From Trabulsiella odontotermitis (lineage in GTDB: Bacteria > Pseudomonadota > Gammaproteobacteria > Enterobacterales > Enterobacteriaceae): a stretch of DNA of 64,000 nt. The position numbers were made by a program, and so were the translations under genes. The stretch covers positions 186,001 through 250,000 of the forward strand of contig NZ_CP125781.1 in assembly GCF_030053895.1 (NCBI RefSeq), read 5' to 3'. This document shows positions 50,434 through 59,394 of this stretch, one piece after another. The notes under the pieces are model-generated. The model searched no databases and was not told the DNA's origin. It saw only the letters and a program-made list of their open reading frames with translations. Numbering within the stretch: position 1 is the stretch's first letter; every line of letters starts with the position of its first letter.

Positions 50434-50815
50434 ATCGCTTCTCCCAGCCGCCTTTCTGTGCGGTGAAATCCAGCGCCTGCATAAATGCTGCCATCACGCC
50501 GCGATCTTCAACGCCGACGTCTGCCATCCACCAACTGGAAATGGCCGGATTGTCGCGCAGCACTTCTTCCACCAGATATTGCCCTACGCCACGACGACGG
50601 GTGACGTCACGCACGCGCAGGGAGTCCAGCGCGCCTTCGGTGCCGCTCAGGGTCACGCGCACAGCAGCCAGCAGGCGGTCGTTAAAACGGGCGGCGTAAA
50701 TACGGTGTAATTCATCGAGCGCTAATGAGGCTTCTGTATATTCCGGCCAGATTTTCCCCAGATCGATTTTGTCCTGCTCGCTCAGGGTATGGAGGCGGAG
50801 GATAGTCAGTTTCAT
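50432..50815 (-). CDS. panM: PanD maturation factor / CoA sensor PanM (PanZ)
   Basis: A 127-residue GNAT-fold protein, the same length as E. coli PanM/PanZ. It triggers self-cleavage of pro-PanD to the active aspartate decarboxylase and, with coenzyme A bound, inhibits it, so balancing pantothenate synthesis. The acetyl-CoA-binding loop RRRGVGQYLVEEVL is present. It is inserted antisense between livJ and livK, as in E. coli. Confidence 0.95.
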   Translation of the reverse strand: MKLTILRLHTLSEQDKIDLGKIWPEYTEASLALDELHRIYAARFNDRLLAAVRVTLSGTEGALDSLRVRDVTRRRGVGQYLVEEVLRDNPAISSWWMADVGVEDRGVMAAFMQALDFTAQKGGWEKR

Positions 50816-51230
50816 TCAAGCTTTCCTGTGACAACGGTCAGGAAAGTGTACTCAATTTCTCATTCCTGGGGGCCAGTTTTTTATTCATTCATTAGCCGAT
50901 TAATTTTTACTTCATGAACGATGCAGATTTATCCATTAGGGATCGAAAAAGAAGCAGCATTTTAGCCTGAAAGGTAGTGAATTGTTCGGCTTTATGTACC
51001 GTTATATTATGCTGTAGTGCGGACTTTTTTTGTTTATCTCTCGATTATTTCAGAATATTATCTTTCCTTAATCGACTGAAAAATAGAGATTTTGATCTGA
51101 ATTTCAGTAAAAGATGACTCTAAACCATTAAAGAAACTGGCAAAAATAGAATTGTGCAATAAAAATACAGCATGATTTTTAACCGGATAATTACAAGAAA
51201 TTCACAGACATCACGAACGGGGTTTGAATA
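50816..51230. promoter_or_regulatory. panM-livK intergenic regulatory region
   Basis: A 415-bp, strongly AT-rich gap between divergent starts. In E. coli livK has a long leader and is repressed by Lrp with leucine. The A/T tracts here would suit Lrp binding, but no site was assigned with confidence, and no gene is evident. Confidence 0.5.
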
Positions 51231-52340
51231 ATGAAAAGGAACGCGAAGACAGTGATCGCGGGGATGATCGCACTGGCGATGTCACAGGCTGCCATGGCAG
51301 CGGAAATTAAGGTGGCGGTTGTTGGTGCAATGTCCGGCCCGGTGGCTCAATGGGGCGATATGGAATTCAACGGCGCACGTGAAGCCATCAAAAACATCAA
51401 CGCCAACGGCGGTATCAAAGGCGACAAACTGGTCGGCGTTGAATATGACGACGCGTGCGATCCGAAGCAGGCCGTTGCTGTCGCCAACAAAGTGGTCAAC
51501 GACGGCATTAAGTACGTCATCGGCCATCTTTGCTCCTCCTCCACCCAGCCAGCGTCTGATATCTACGAAGACGAAGGCATTCTGATGATCTCGCCGGGTG
51601 CGACCAACCCTGAGCTGACCCAGCGTGGTTACCAGTACATCATGCGTACCGCCGGACTTGACTCTTCCCAGGGGCCGACAGCGGCGAAATACATCCTCGA
51701 GAAGGTGAAGCCGCAGCGTATTGCCGTCATCCATGACAAACAGCAGTACGGCGAAGGGCTGGCGCGTTCGGTGCAGGACGGCCTGAAACAGGGCGGCGCC
51801 AATGTAGTCTTTTTTGACGGCATCACCGCCGGAGAAAAAGATTTCTCCGCCCTCGTCTCTCGCCTGAAGAAAGAGAATATCGATTTCGTCTATTACGGCG
51901 GCTATTACCCGGAAATGGGGCAGATGTTACGCCAGGCGCGTTCGATCAACCTGAAAACCCAGTTTATGGGGCCGGAAGGGGTGGGTAACGCGTCGCTGTC
52001 TAATATCGCGGGCGATGCTGCCGAAGGTATGCTGGTGACCATGCCGAAACGCTATGACCAGGATCCGGCAAACAGCGCTATCGTCAATGCACTGAAAGCA
52101 GAGAAAAAAGATCCGAGCGGCCCGTATGTCTGGATCACTTACGCTGCTGTACAGTCACTGGCAACCGCCATGGATCGTACGGGCAGCAAAGAACCGCAGG
52201 ATTTGATTAAGGATCTGAAAGCGCACGGTGCAGATACCGTGATTGGGCCGCTGAACTGGGATGAAAAAGGCGATCTGAAGGGATTTGAGTTTGGAGTTTT
52301 CCAGTGGCATGCAGACGGTTCGTCAACCGCAGCCAAATGA
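51231..52340 (+). CDS. livK: Leucine-specific periplasmic binding protein LivK
   Basis: Leucine-binding protein of the LS importer; 369 residues, as in E. coli. Signal peptide cut after Ala23 (AAMA then AEIKVAVVG). It is a clear paralogue of LivJ, sharing the identical run from CDPKQAVAVANKVV through the binding-site SSSTQPASD segment. It differs mainly near the hinge and C-terminus (TMDRTGSKEPQDLIKDLK-like). It heads livKHMGF. The ATG follows ACGGGGTTTGAATA. Confidence 0.96.
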   Translation: MKRNAKTVIAGMIALAMSQAAMAAEIKVAVVGAMSGPVAQWGDMEFNGAREAIKNINANGGIKGDKLVGVEYDDACDPKQAVAVANKVVNDGIKYVIGHLCSSSTQPASDIYEDEGILMISPGATNPELTQRGYQYIMRTAGLDSSQGPTAAKYILEKVKPQRIAVIHDKQQYGEGLARSVQDGLKQGGANVVFFDGITAGEKDFSALVSRLKKENIDFVYYGGYYPEMGQMLRQARSINLKTQFMGPEGVGNASLSNIAGDAAEGMLVTMPKRYDQDPANSAIVNALKAEKKDPSGPYVWITYAAVQSLATAMDRTGSKEPQDLIKDLKAHGADTVIGPLNWDEKGDLKGFEFGVFQWHADGSSTAAK

Positions 52341-52374
52341 TTATCCCGTTGTGTAGGGTTGAAAAGGTTACTTT

Positions 52375-53301
52375 ATGTCCGAGCAGTTCCTCTATTTTTT
52401 GCAGCAGATGTTTAACGGCGTCACGCTGGGAAGCACCTATGCGTTGATCGCCATCGGCTACACCATGGTGTACGGCATTATCGGGATGATCAACTTCGCC
52501 CATGGCGAGGTGTACATGATCGGCAGCTATGTCTCGTTCATGATCATCGCCGCGCTAATGATGCTGGGGATCGATGCCAGCTGGCTGCTGATCGCCGCCG
52601 GTTTTGTCGGCGCGATTATCATCGCCAGTGCCTACGGCTGGAGCATTGAGCGGGTGGCTTACCGCCCTGTGCGCAGCTCCAAGCGTCTGATTGCGCTGAT
52701 TTCCGCCATCGGGATGTCCATCTTCCTGCAAAACTATGTCAGCCTGACGGAAGGCTCGCGTGATATCGCATTGCCGAACCTGGTTGATGGTCAGTGGGTG
52801 GTGGGAAGTAGCGAACATTTCTCTGCCTCCATCACCACAATGCAGTTGGTTATCTGGGTAGTGACTTTTATCGCGATGCTGGCGCTGACGGTGTTCATTC
52901 GCTACTCGCGCATGGGTCGCGCCTGCCGTGCCTGCGCGGAAGATCTGAAAATGGCGAGCCTGCTCGGCATTAACACTGACCGCGTTATCGCGCTGACCTT
53001 TGTGATCGGCGCGGCGATGGCGGCGGTGGCGGGCGTGCTGCTCGGTCAGTTTTATGGCGTTATCAACCCGTACATCGGATTTATGGCCGGGATGAAAGCC
53101 TTTACTGCCGCGGTACTGGGCGGGATCGGCAGTATTCCGGGGGCGATGATCGGCGGGCTGATCCTCGGCGTGGCGGAAGCGCTCTCTTCAGCGTATCTGA
53201 GTACCGAATATAAAGATGTGGTGTCGTTTGCGCTGCTGATTCTGGTGCTGCTGGTGATGCCGACCGGCATCCTGGGTCGCCCGGAGGTAGAAAAAGTATG
53301 A
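52375..53301 (+). CDS. livH: Branched-chain amino acid ABC permease LivH
   Basis: Inner-membrane permease with 308 residues (same as E. coli), shared by the LIV-I and LS systems. It has about eight hydrophobic segments, and the LivH-type region GLILGVAEALSSAYLSTEYKD precedes the C-terminus. It starts 34 bp after livK and overlaps livM by 4 bp. Confidence 0.96.
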   Translation: MSEQFLYFLQQMFNGVTLGSTYALIAIGYTMVYGIIGMINFAHGEVYMIGSYVSFMIIAALMMLGIDASWLLIAAGFVGAIIIASAYGWSIERVAYRPVRSSKRLIALISAIGMSIFLQNYVSLTEGSRDIALPNLVDGQWVVGSSEHFSASITTMQLVIWVVTFIAMLALTVFIRYSRMGRACRACAEDLKMASLLGINTDRVIALTFVIGAAMAAVAGVLLGQFYGVINPYIGFMAGMKAFTAAVLGGIGSIPGAMIGGLILGVAEALSSAYLSTEYKDVVSFALLILVLLVMPTGILGRPEVEKV

Positions 53302-54575
53302 AACCGATGCATTTTGCGATGGCGCTGCTTTCGGCGGTCCTGTTTTTCGTGCTGGCCGGTGTGTTCATGGGCGTACAGCTGGGGCTGGACGGCACCAAAC
53401 TGATCGTGGGCTCGGCGTCGGATATCCGCTGGCAGTGGGTGTTTATCGGCACCGCGGTGGTCTTTTTCTTTCAGTTGTTGCGCCCGTTGTTCACTCATGC
53501 TTTGAAAGGAGTTTCCGGGCCGAAGTTTATCCTGCCGGCGGTGGATGGCTCGACAATAAAACAGAAGCTGTTTCTGATCGCGCTGCTGGTGATTGCTGTC
53601 GCCTGGCCGTTTGTGGTCTCTCGCGGCACGGTGGATATCGCCACCCTGACGATGATTTACATCATTCTCGGTCTCGGCCTGAATGTGGTGGTGGGGCTGT
53701 CCGGGCTGCTGGTGCTGGGCTACGGCGGTTTCTACGCCATTGGCGCGTACACCTTCGCGCTGCTGAATCACTATTACGGCCTCGGCTTCTGGACCTGTCT
53801 GCCGATCGCCGGGCTGGTGTCGGCGCTGGCGGGCTTCCTGCTCGGCTTCCCGGTACTGCGCCTGCGTGGTGACTATCTGGCTATCGTGACCCTCGGCTTC
53901 GGGGAGATCGTCCGTATTCTGTTGCTCAACAACACCGAAATTACCGGCGGCCCGAACGGCATCAGCCAGATCCCGAAACCGACCCTGTTCGGTCTGGAGT
54001 TCAGCCGTACCGCCCGTGAAGGCGGCTGGGATACCTTCAGCAATTTCTTCGGCGTGAAATATGATCCGTCCGACCGCGTGGTGTTCCTCTATCTGGTGGC
54101 GCTGTTGCTGGTGGTGCTGAGCCTGTTCGTGATTAACCGCCTGCTGCGCATGCCGCTGGGCCGCGCGTGGGAAGCGCTGCGCGAAGATGAAATCGCCTGT
54201 CGCTCGCTGGGCCTGAGCCCGACGCGCATCAAGCTGACGGCGTTCACCATCAGCGCCGCGTTTGCCGGCTTTGCCGGTACGCTGTTCGCCGCCCGTCAGG
54301 GCTTCGTCAGCCCGGAATCTTTCACCTTCGCCGAATCGGCGTTTGTGCTGGCGATCGTGGTGCTTGGCGGGATGGGTTCTCAGTTTGCGGTTATTCTGGC
54401 GGCTATCCTTCTGGTGGTCTCGCGCGAACTGATGCGTGATTTCAATGAGTACAGCATGTTAATGCTGGGTGGTTTGATGGTGCTGATGATGATCTGGCGT
54501 CCGCAGGGCTTACTGCCGATGACCCGTGTGCAGATGAAACTGAAAAACGGGCAAGCGAAAGGAGAGCAGGCATGA
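53298..54575 (+). CDS. livM: Branched-chain amino acid ABC permease LivM
   Basis: Second permease subunit; 425 residues. The N-terminal extension (about 100 residues with extra membrane segments) is typical of enterobacterial LivM. The conserved LNVVVGLSGLLVLGYGGFYAIGAY and the ATPase-contact loop LREDEIACRSLGLSPTRIK are present. It overlaps livH and livG by 4 bp each. Confidence 0.96.
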   Translation: MKPMHFAMALLSAVLFFVLAGVFMGVQLGLDGTKLIVGSASDIRWQWVFIGTAVVFFFQLLRPLFTHALKGVSGPKFILPAVDGSTIKQKLFLIALLVIAVAWPFVVSRGTVDIATLTMIYIILGLGLNVVVGLSGLLVLGYGGFYAIGAYTFALLNHYYGLGFWTCLPIAGLVSALAGFLLGFPVLRLRGDYLAIVTLGFGEIVRILLLNNTEITGGPNGISQIPKPTLFGLEFSRTAREGGWDTFSNFFGVKYDPSDRVVFLYLVALLLVVLSLFVINRLLRMPLGRAWEALREDEIACRSLGLSPTRIKLTAFTISAAFAGFAGTLFAARQGFVSPESFTFAESAFVLAIVVLGGMGSQFAVILAAILLVVSRELMRDFNEYSMLMLGGLMVLMMIWRPQGLLPMTRVQMKLKNGQAKGEQA

Positions 54576-55336
54576 GTCCATTATTATCCGTTGATGGCCT
54601 GATGATGCGCTTCGGCGGTCTGCTGGCGGTCAACAATGTGTCGCTGGAGCTGTATCCGCGCGAAATCGTTTCGCTGATTGGGCCGAACGGCGCGGGGAAA
54701 ACCACCGTGTTCAACTGCCTGACTGGTTTTTATAAACCAACCGGCGGCACCATCCGTCTTCGCGAGCAGCACCTCGAAGGTATGTCGGGTCAGCAGATTG
54801 CGCGGATGGGCGTGGTGCGCACCTTCCAGCACGTGCGGCTGTTCCGTGAAATGACAGTGATTGAAAACCTGCTGGTGGCGCAACATCAACAGCTGAAAAC
54901 CGGGGTGTTCTCCGGTCTGCTGAAAACCCCGGCGTTTCGTCGTGCGCAAAGTGAATCGCTGGATCGCGCCGCCGCCTGGCTTGAGCGTATCGGCCTGCTG
55001 GCGCATGCCAACCGTCAGGCGAGCAACCTGGCTTATGGCGACCAGCGACGTCTGGAGATTGCCCGCTGCATGGTGACGCTGCCGGAAATCCTGATGCTCG
55101 ACGAACCGGCAGCGGGGCTTAACCCGAAAGAGACCAAAGAGCTGGACGAGCTTATCGCCGAGCTGCGCAGCCATCACAACACCACCATTCTGCTGATTGA
55201 GCATGATATGAAACTGGTGATGGGGATTTCCGATCGTATTTACGTCGTGAATCAGGGAATGCCGCTGGCGAAAGGTACGCCGGAGGAAATTCGTAATAAC
55301 CCGGATGTGATCCGCGCCTATTTGGGTGAGGCATAA
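54572..55336 (+). CDS. livG: Branched-chain amino acid ABC ATPase LivG
   Basis: ATPase with 254 residues (E. coli 255). The Walker A GPNGAGKTT lies near residues 38-46. The signature is degenerate (LAYGDQRRLEIA), as is normal for LivG, and the Walker B is ILMLDEPAAGLNP. It forms a heterodimer with LivF. Confidence 0.96.
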   Translation: MSPLLSVDGLMMRFGGLLAVNNVSLELYPREIVSLIGPNGAGKTTVFNCLTGFYKPTGGTIRLREQHLEGMSGQQIARMGVVRTFQHVRLFREMTVIENLLVAQHQQLKTGVFSGLLKTPAFRRAQSESLDRAAAWLERIGLLAHANRQASNLAYGDQRRLEIARCMVTLPEILMLDEPAAGLNPKETKELDELIAELRSHHNTTILLIEHDMKLVMGISDRIYVVNQGMPLAKGTPEEIRNNPDVIRAYLGEA

Positions 55337-55337
55337 G

Positions 55338-56051
55338 ATGGAAAAAGTCATGTTGTCTTTTGACGGTGTCAGCGCCCACTACGGTAAAATTCAGGCGCTG
55401 CATAACGTCAGTTTGCATATTAATCAGGGCGAAATTGTGACGCTCATTGGCGCGAACGGCGCGGGAAAAACCACGTTGCTCGGCACGCTGTGCGGCGATC
55501 CGCGGGCGACCAGCGGGAAGATTGTGTTCGACGGTAAAGACATTACCGACTGGCAAACCGCGAAAATCATGCGCGAAGCGGTGGCGATTGTGCCGGAAGG
55601 GCGTCGCGTTTTTTCTCGGATGACGGTGGAAGAGAACCTGGCGATGGGCGGCTTTTTTGCTGATCGCGAGCAGTATCAGACGCGCATTCAGTGGGTCTAC
55701 GAATTGTTCCCGCGTCTGCATGAGCGCCGGCTCCAGCGTGCGGGCACCATGTCTGGCGGCGAGCAGCAGATGCTGGCGATTGGTCGCGCGTTGATGAGCC
55801 AGCCGCGTCTGTTGCTGCTGGACGAACCATCGCTCGGCCTGGCGCCGATCATCATCCAGCAGATTTTCGACACCATCGAACAACTGCGCGAGCAGGGCAT
55901 GACCATCTTCCTCGTCGAGCAGAACGCTAACCAGGCGCTGAAACTCGCCGATCGTGGTTACGTGCTGGAAAACGGTCACGTGGTGCTCTCCGATACCGGC
56001 GACGCGTTGCTGGCAAACGAAGCGGTACGCAGCGCTTACCTCGGCGGTTAA
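55338..56051 (+). CDS. livF: Branched-chain amino acid ABC ATPase LivF
   Basis: ATPase with 237 residues, as in E. coli, from the ATG at 55338, which follows the livG stop by one base with GAGG upstream. Walker A GANGAGKTT, signature MSGGEQQM, Walker B LLLLDEPSLGLAP. Last gene of livKHMGF. A GTG at 55326 would add four residues. Confidence 0.96.
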   Translation: MEKVMLSFDGVSAHYGKIQALHNVSLHINQGEIVTLIGANGAGKTTLLGTLCGDPRATSGKIVFDGKDITDWQTAKIMREAVAIVPEGRRVFSRMTVEENLAMGGFFADREQYQTRIQWVYELFPRLHERRLQRAGTMSGGEQQMLAIGRALMSQPRLLLLDEPSLGLAPIIIQQIFDTIEQLREQGMTIFLVEQNANQALKLADRGYVLENGHVVLSDTGDALLANEAVRSAYLGG

Positions 56052-56061
56052 TTCGCCTGTT

Positions 56062-56089
56062 GCCCGGCAGCGTGCATCGCGCCGGGCTT
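56062..56089 (+). terminator. REP-like hairpin after livF
   Basis: GCCCGGC (56062-56068) pairs with GCCGGGC (56081-56087) 11 bp after the livF stop. Only two T follow, so it may stabilise the 3' end rather than terminate strongly. Confidence 0.55.
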
Positions 56090-56130
56090 ACATCGTTTCG
56101 TCACCATTTCATCATTTTTCTTCCTCGCCC

Positions 56131-56148
56131 CTGTCATCTGTCTGTAAC
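56131..56148 (+). promoter_or_regulatory. Pho box of the ugp operon
   Basis: CTGTCAT-CTGT-CTGTAAC matches the PhoB box (two 7-base repeats, 4-base spacer) about 100 bp before ugpB. A further CTGTCAT at 56164 may be part of a second, poorer box. ugp is phosphate-starvation induced in E. coli. Confidence 0.85.
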
Positions 56149-56246
56149 TAAAAGATTATTTTTCTGTCATTCGCACATGTCATGTTACCTCGCGAGCACA
56201 AACGCGTGATTTCGCGCATCCGGCACAAAACAAGAGAGATAACCGA

Positions 56247-57563
56247 ATGACTTCGTTACGACACACAGCTTTAGGACTGGCGCTCAGTCTGGCATTTGCT
56301 GGCAACGCGCTGGCAGAAACCACGATCCCGTTCTGGCATTCCATGGAAGGGGAATTGGGAAAAGAAGTGGATTCCCTGGCGCAACGTTTCAACCAGGCAA
56401 ACCCGGATTACAAAATTGTGCCGGTTTATAAAGGCAACTATGAACAAAGCCTGAGCGCGGGGATCGCCGCGTTCCGTACCGGCAATGCCCCCGCCCTGTT
56501 ACAGGTTTATGAAGTTGGCACCGCCACCATGATGGCTTCAAAAGCGATCAAACCGGTGTATGAAGTGTTCAGCGAAGCCAACATCAAATTTGATGAGTCG
56601 CAGTTCGTCCCGACTGTTTCCGGTTATTACTCTGATTCGAAAACGGGTCACCTGCTGTCTCAGCCGTTCAACAGCTCCACGCCAGTGCTGTACTACAACA
56701 AAGACGCCTTCAAAAAAGCCGGTTTAGATCCTGAGCAGCCGCCGAAAACCTGGCAGGATCTGGCCGCCTATACGGCGAAACTGAAAGCATCTGGCGCGAA
56801 ATGCGGTTACGCCAGCGGCTGGCAGGGTTGGATCCAGATTGAAAACTTCAGCGCCTGGCACGGTCTGCCGGTCGCGACCAAAAATAACGGCTTTGACGGT
56901 ACCGACGCGGTGCTGGAATTTAACAAGCCGGAGCAGGTGAAACACATCGCCATGCTCGAAGAACTGAACAAGAAGGGCGATTTCAGTTACTTCGGTCGTA
57001 AAGACGAGTCTACCGAGAAGTTCTACAACGGTGACTGCGCCATTACTACCGCCTCTTCCGGTTCACTGGCAGACATTCGTCATTACGCCAAATTCAATTA
57101 TGGCGTGGGTATGATGCCGTACGACGCTGATGTGAAAGGCGCGCCGCAGAACGCGATTATCGGCGGCGCCAGCCTGTGGGTCATGCAGGGTAAAGACAAA
57201 GCAACTTATACCGGCGTGGCGAAATTCCTCGAGTTCCTGGCAAAACCAGAGAACGCCGCGGAATGGCACCAGAAAACCGGCTACCTGCCGATCACCAAAG
57301 CCGCGTATGACCTGACCCGTGAGCAGGGCTACTACGACAAAAATCCGGGTTCGGATATTGCCACCCGTCAGATGCTGAACAAGCCGCCGTTGCCGTTCAC
57401 CAAAGGCATGCGTCTGGGCAACATGCCGCAGATCCGCACCGTGGTGGATGAAGAGCTGGAAAGCGTCTGGACCGGTAAGAAAACGCCTCAACAGGCGTTG
57501 GACGCCGCCGTTGAGCGTGGCAATCAGTTGCTGCGTCGCTTTGAGCAGTCAACGAAATCGTAA
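56247..57563 (+). CDS. ugpB: Glycerol-3-phosphate-binding protein UgpB
   Basis: Periplasmic binding protein for sn-glycerol-3-phosphate and glycerophosphodiesters; 438 residues, as in E. coli. Signal peptide cut after Ala23 (GNALA then ETTIPFWHSM). Binding-site features include FWHSMEGELGKEVD and the late SSGSLADIRHYAKF. It leads ugpBAECQ and is separated from ugpA by a BIME, which may favour higher expression of the binding protein. Confidence 0.97.
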   Translation: MTSLRHTALGLALSLAFAGNALAETTIPFWHSMEGELGKEVDSLAQRFNQANPDYKIVPVYKGNYEQSLSAGIAAFRTGNAPALLQVYEVGTATMMASKAIKPVYEVFSEANIKFDESQFVPTVSGYYSDSKTGHLLSQPFNSSTPVLYYNKDAFKKAGLDPEQPPKTWQDLAAYTAKLKASGAKCGYASGWQGWIQIENFSAWHGLPVATKNNGFDGTDAVLEFNKPEQVKHIAMLEELNKKGDFSYFGRKDESTEKFYNGDCAITTASSGSLADIRHYAKFNYGVGMMPYDADVKGAPQNAIIGGASLWVMQGKDKATYTGVAKFLEFLAKPENAAEWHQKTGYLPITKAAYDLTREQGYYDKNPGSDIATRQMLNKPPLPFTKGMRLGNMPQIRTVVDEELESVWTGKKTPQQALDAAVERGNQLLRRFEQSTKS

Positions 57564-57570
57564 TGTGAAA

Positions 57571-57643
57571 TGCCGGGTGGCGGCGTCGCCTTACCCGGCC
57601 TACGCGAACCTGTAGGCCGGATAAGCATAGCGCCATCCGGCGC
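57571..57643. repeat. BIME inside the ugp operon
   Basis: Two REP units in opposite orientation (57571-57605, TGCCGGGTGGCGGCG ... CCCGGCCTAC; 57611-57643, GTAGGCCGGATAAGC ... CATCCGGCG) fill the 100-bp gap between ugpB and ugpA. Confidence 0.88.
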
Positions 57644-57663
57644 TGTTCAGGAACCCAATTTTA

Positions 57664-58551
57664 ATGTCCTCATCCCGTCCGGTGTTTCGCTCGCGTTGGC
57701 TGCCCTATCTCCTTGTCGCGCCACAGCTGGCGATCACTATTATTTTCTTTATCTGGCCTGCGGGCGAAGCGCTATGGTACTCCCTGCAAAGTGTCGATCC
57801 GTTCGGGCTTTCCAGCCAGTTCGTCGGCCTGGATAACTTCGTCGCGCTGTTTCATGACAGCTACTATCTCGACTCCTTCTGGACCACCATTAAATTCAGT
57901 GCGCTGGTGACCATCAGCGGTTTGCTGGTTTCGCTGTTTTTTGCCGCACTGGTGGATTATGTGGTGCGCGGTAGCCGGTTGTATCAAACATTGATGCTAC
58001 TGCCCTATGCGGTGGCGCCCGCCGTGGCGGCGGTGCTATGGATCTTCCTCTTTAACCCTGGTCGCGGGTTAATCACCCATGCACTGAGTGAGTTTGGCTA
58101 TGACTGGAACCACGCGCAGAATAGCGGACAGGCAATGTTCCTCGTGGTGTTCGCCTCGGTCTGGAAGCAGATCAGCTACAACTTCCTGTTCTTCTTTGCC
58201 GCGCTGCAGTCGATTCCCCGTTCGCTGGTCGAGGCCGCCGCAATTGACGGTGCCGGGCCGATTCGTCGTTTCTTTAAACTGTCGCTGCCGCTGATTGCGC
58301 CTGTCAGTTTTTTCCTGCTGGTGGTGAATCTGGTTTACGCCTTCTTCGATACCTTCCCGGTGATCGATGCGGCTACCGCCGGCGGACCGGTGCAGGCCAC
58401 GACCACGCTTATCTACAAAATTTACCGTGAAGGGTTTGCCGGGCTTGATCTTTCCGCCTCTGCCGCGCAGTCGGTGGTGCTGATGATGCTGGTGATTGTC
58501 CTGACGGTGGTGCAGTTCCGTTACGTTGAAAGCAAGGTGCGTTACCAATGA
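57664..58551 (+). CDS. ugpA: Glycerol-3-phosphate ABC permease UgpA
   Basis: Inner-membrane permease of 295 residues (E. coli 295), MalF-like with six helices. The EAA coupling loop is EAAAIDGAGPIRRFFKLSLP. It pairs with UgpE; the overlap with ugpE is 4 bp. Confidence 0.96.
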   Translation: MSSSRPVFRSRWLPYLLVAPQLAITIIFFIWPAGEALWYSLQSVDPFGLSSQFVGLDNFVALFHDSYYLDSFWTTIKFSALVTISGLLVSLFFAALVDYVVRGSRLYQTLMLLPYAVAPAVAAVLWIFLFNPGRGLITHALSEFGYDWNHAQNSGQAMFLVVFASVWKQISYNFLFFFAALQSIPRSLVEAAAIDGAGPIRRFFKLSLPLIAPVSFFLLVVNLVYAFFDTFPVIDAATAGGPVQATTTLIYKIYREGFAGLDLSASAAQSVVLMMLVIVLTVVQFRYVESKVRYQ

Positions 58552-59393
58552 TTGAGCATCGCCCCGGGCTGACGATATTCAGCCACACTATGTTAATCCT
58601 CGGTATTGCGGTGATTCTGTTTCCGCTGTACGTCGCGTTTGTGGCGGCCACGCTCGACAACAACGCGGTGTACGCCACGCCAATGACGCTGGTGCCGGGA
58701 ACGCATCTGCTGGAGAACATGGCGACCATCTGGCGGGAGGGCGTCGGTGTTAACAGCGCACCGTTCTGGCTGATGATGCTCAACAGTTTCATCATGGCAT
58801 TCGGCATTACCGTAGGCAAAATCGCCGTTTCCATGCTCTCCGCGTTTGCCATCGTCTGGTTCCGTTTCCCGCTGCGTAACCTGTTCTTCTGGATGATCTT
58901 CATCACCCTGATGCTGCCGGTGGAAGTGCGTATCTTCCCGACAGTCGAGGTCATTGCCCGGCTGAATATGCTCGACAGCTACACCGGTCTGACGCTGCCG
59001 CTGATGGCGTCAGCCACGGCCACCTTCCTGTTCCGTCAGTTTTTCATGACGCTGCCGGACGAACTGATTGAAGCGGCGCGCATTGATGGCGCATCGGCGA
59101 TGCGCTTTTTCCGCGACATCGTGCTGCCGCTGTCGAAAACCAACCTCGCCGCGCTGTTCGTGATCACCTTCATTTACGGCTGGAACCAGTATTTGTGGCC
59201 GTTGCTGATTATCCAGAACGTGGATCTCGGCACCGCCGTGGCGGGTATCAAAGGGATGATCTCCAACGGCGAAGGCACCACGCTCTGGAATCAGGTGATG
59301 GCCGCGATGCTGCTCACGCTCATTCCCCCCGTAATTATCGTTTTAGCCATGCAGCGCGCGTTCGTGCGTGGTTTAGTGGACAGTGAGAAATAA
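58548..59393 (+). CDS. ugpE: Glycerol-3-phosphate ABC permease UgpE
   Basis: Inner-membrane permease of 281 residues (E. coli 281), MalG-like, with the EAA loop EAARIDGASAMRFFRDIVLP and six helices. It starts within the ugpA stop and is followed by ugpC after one base. Confidence 0.96.
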   Translation: MIEHRPGLTIFSHTMLILGIAVILFPLYVAFVAATLDNNAVYATPMTLVPGTHLLENMATIWREGVGVNSAPFWLMMLNSFIMAFGITVGKIAVSMLSAFAIVWFRFPLRNLFFWMIFITLMLPVEVRIFPTVEVIARLNMLDSYTGLTLPLMASATATFLFRQFFMTLPDELIEAARIDGASAMRFFRDIVLPLSKTNLAALFVITFIYGWNQYLWPLLIIQNVDLGTAVAGIKGMISNGEGTTLWNQVMAAMLLTLIPPVIIVLAMQRAFVRGLVDSEK

Positions 59394-59394
59394 G

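Noticed and set aside
56164..56181. Second full Pho box upstream of ugpB
   Set aside because: CTGTCAT is followed by a poor second repeat at the wrong spacing; kept only as a possible degenerate box.
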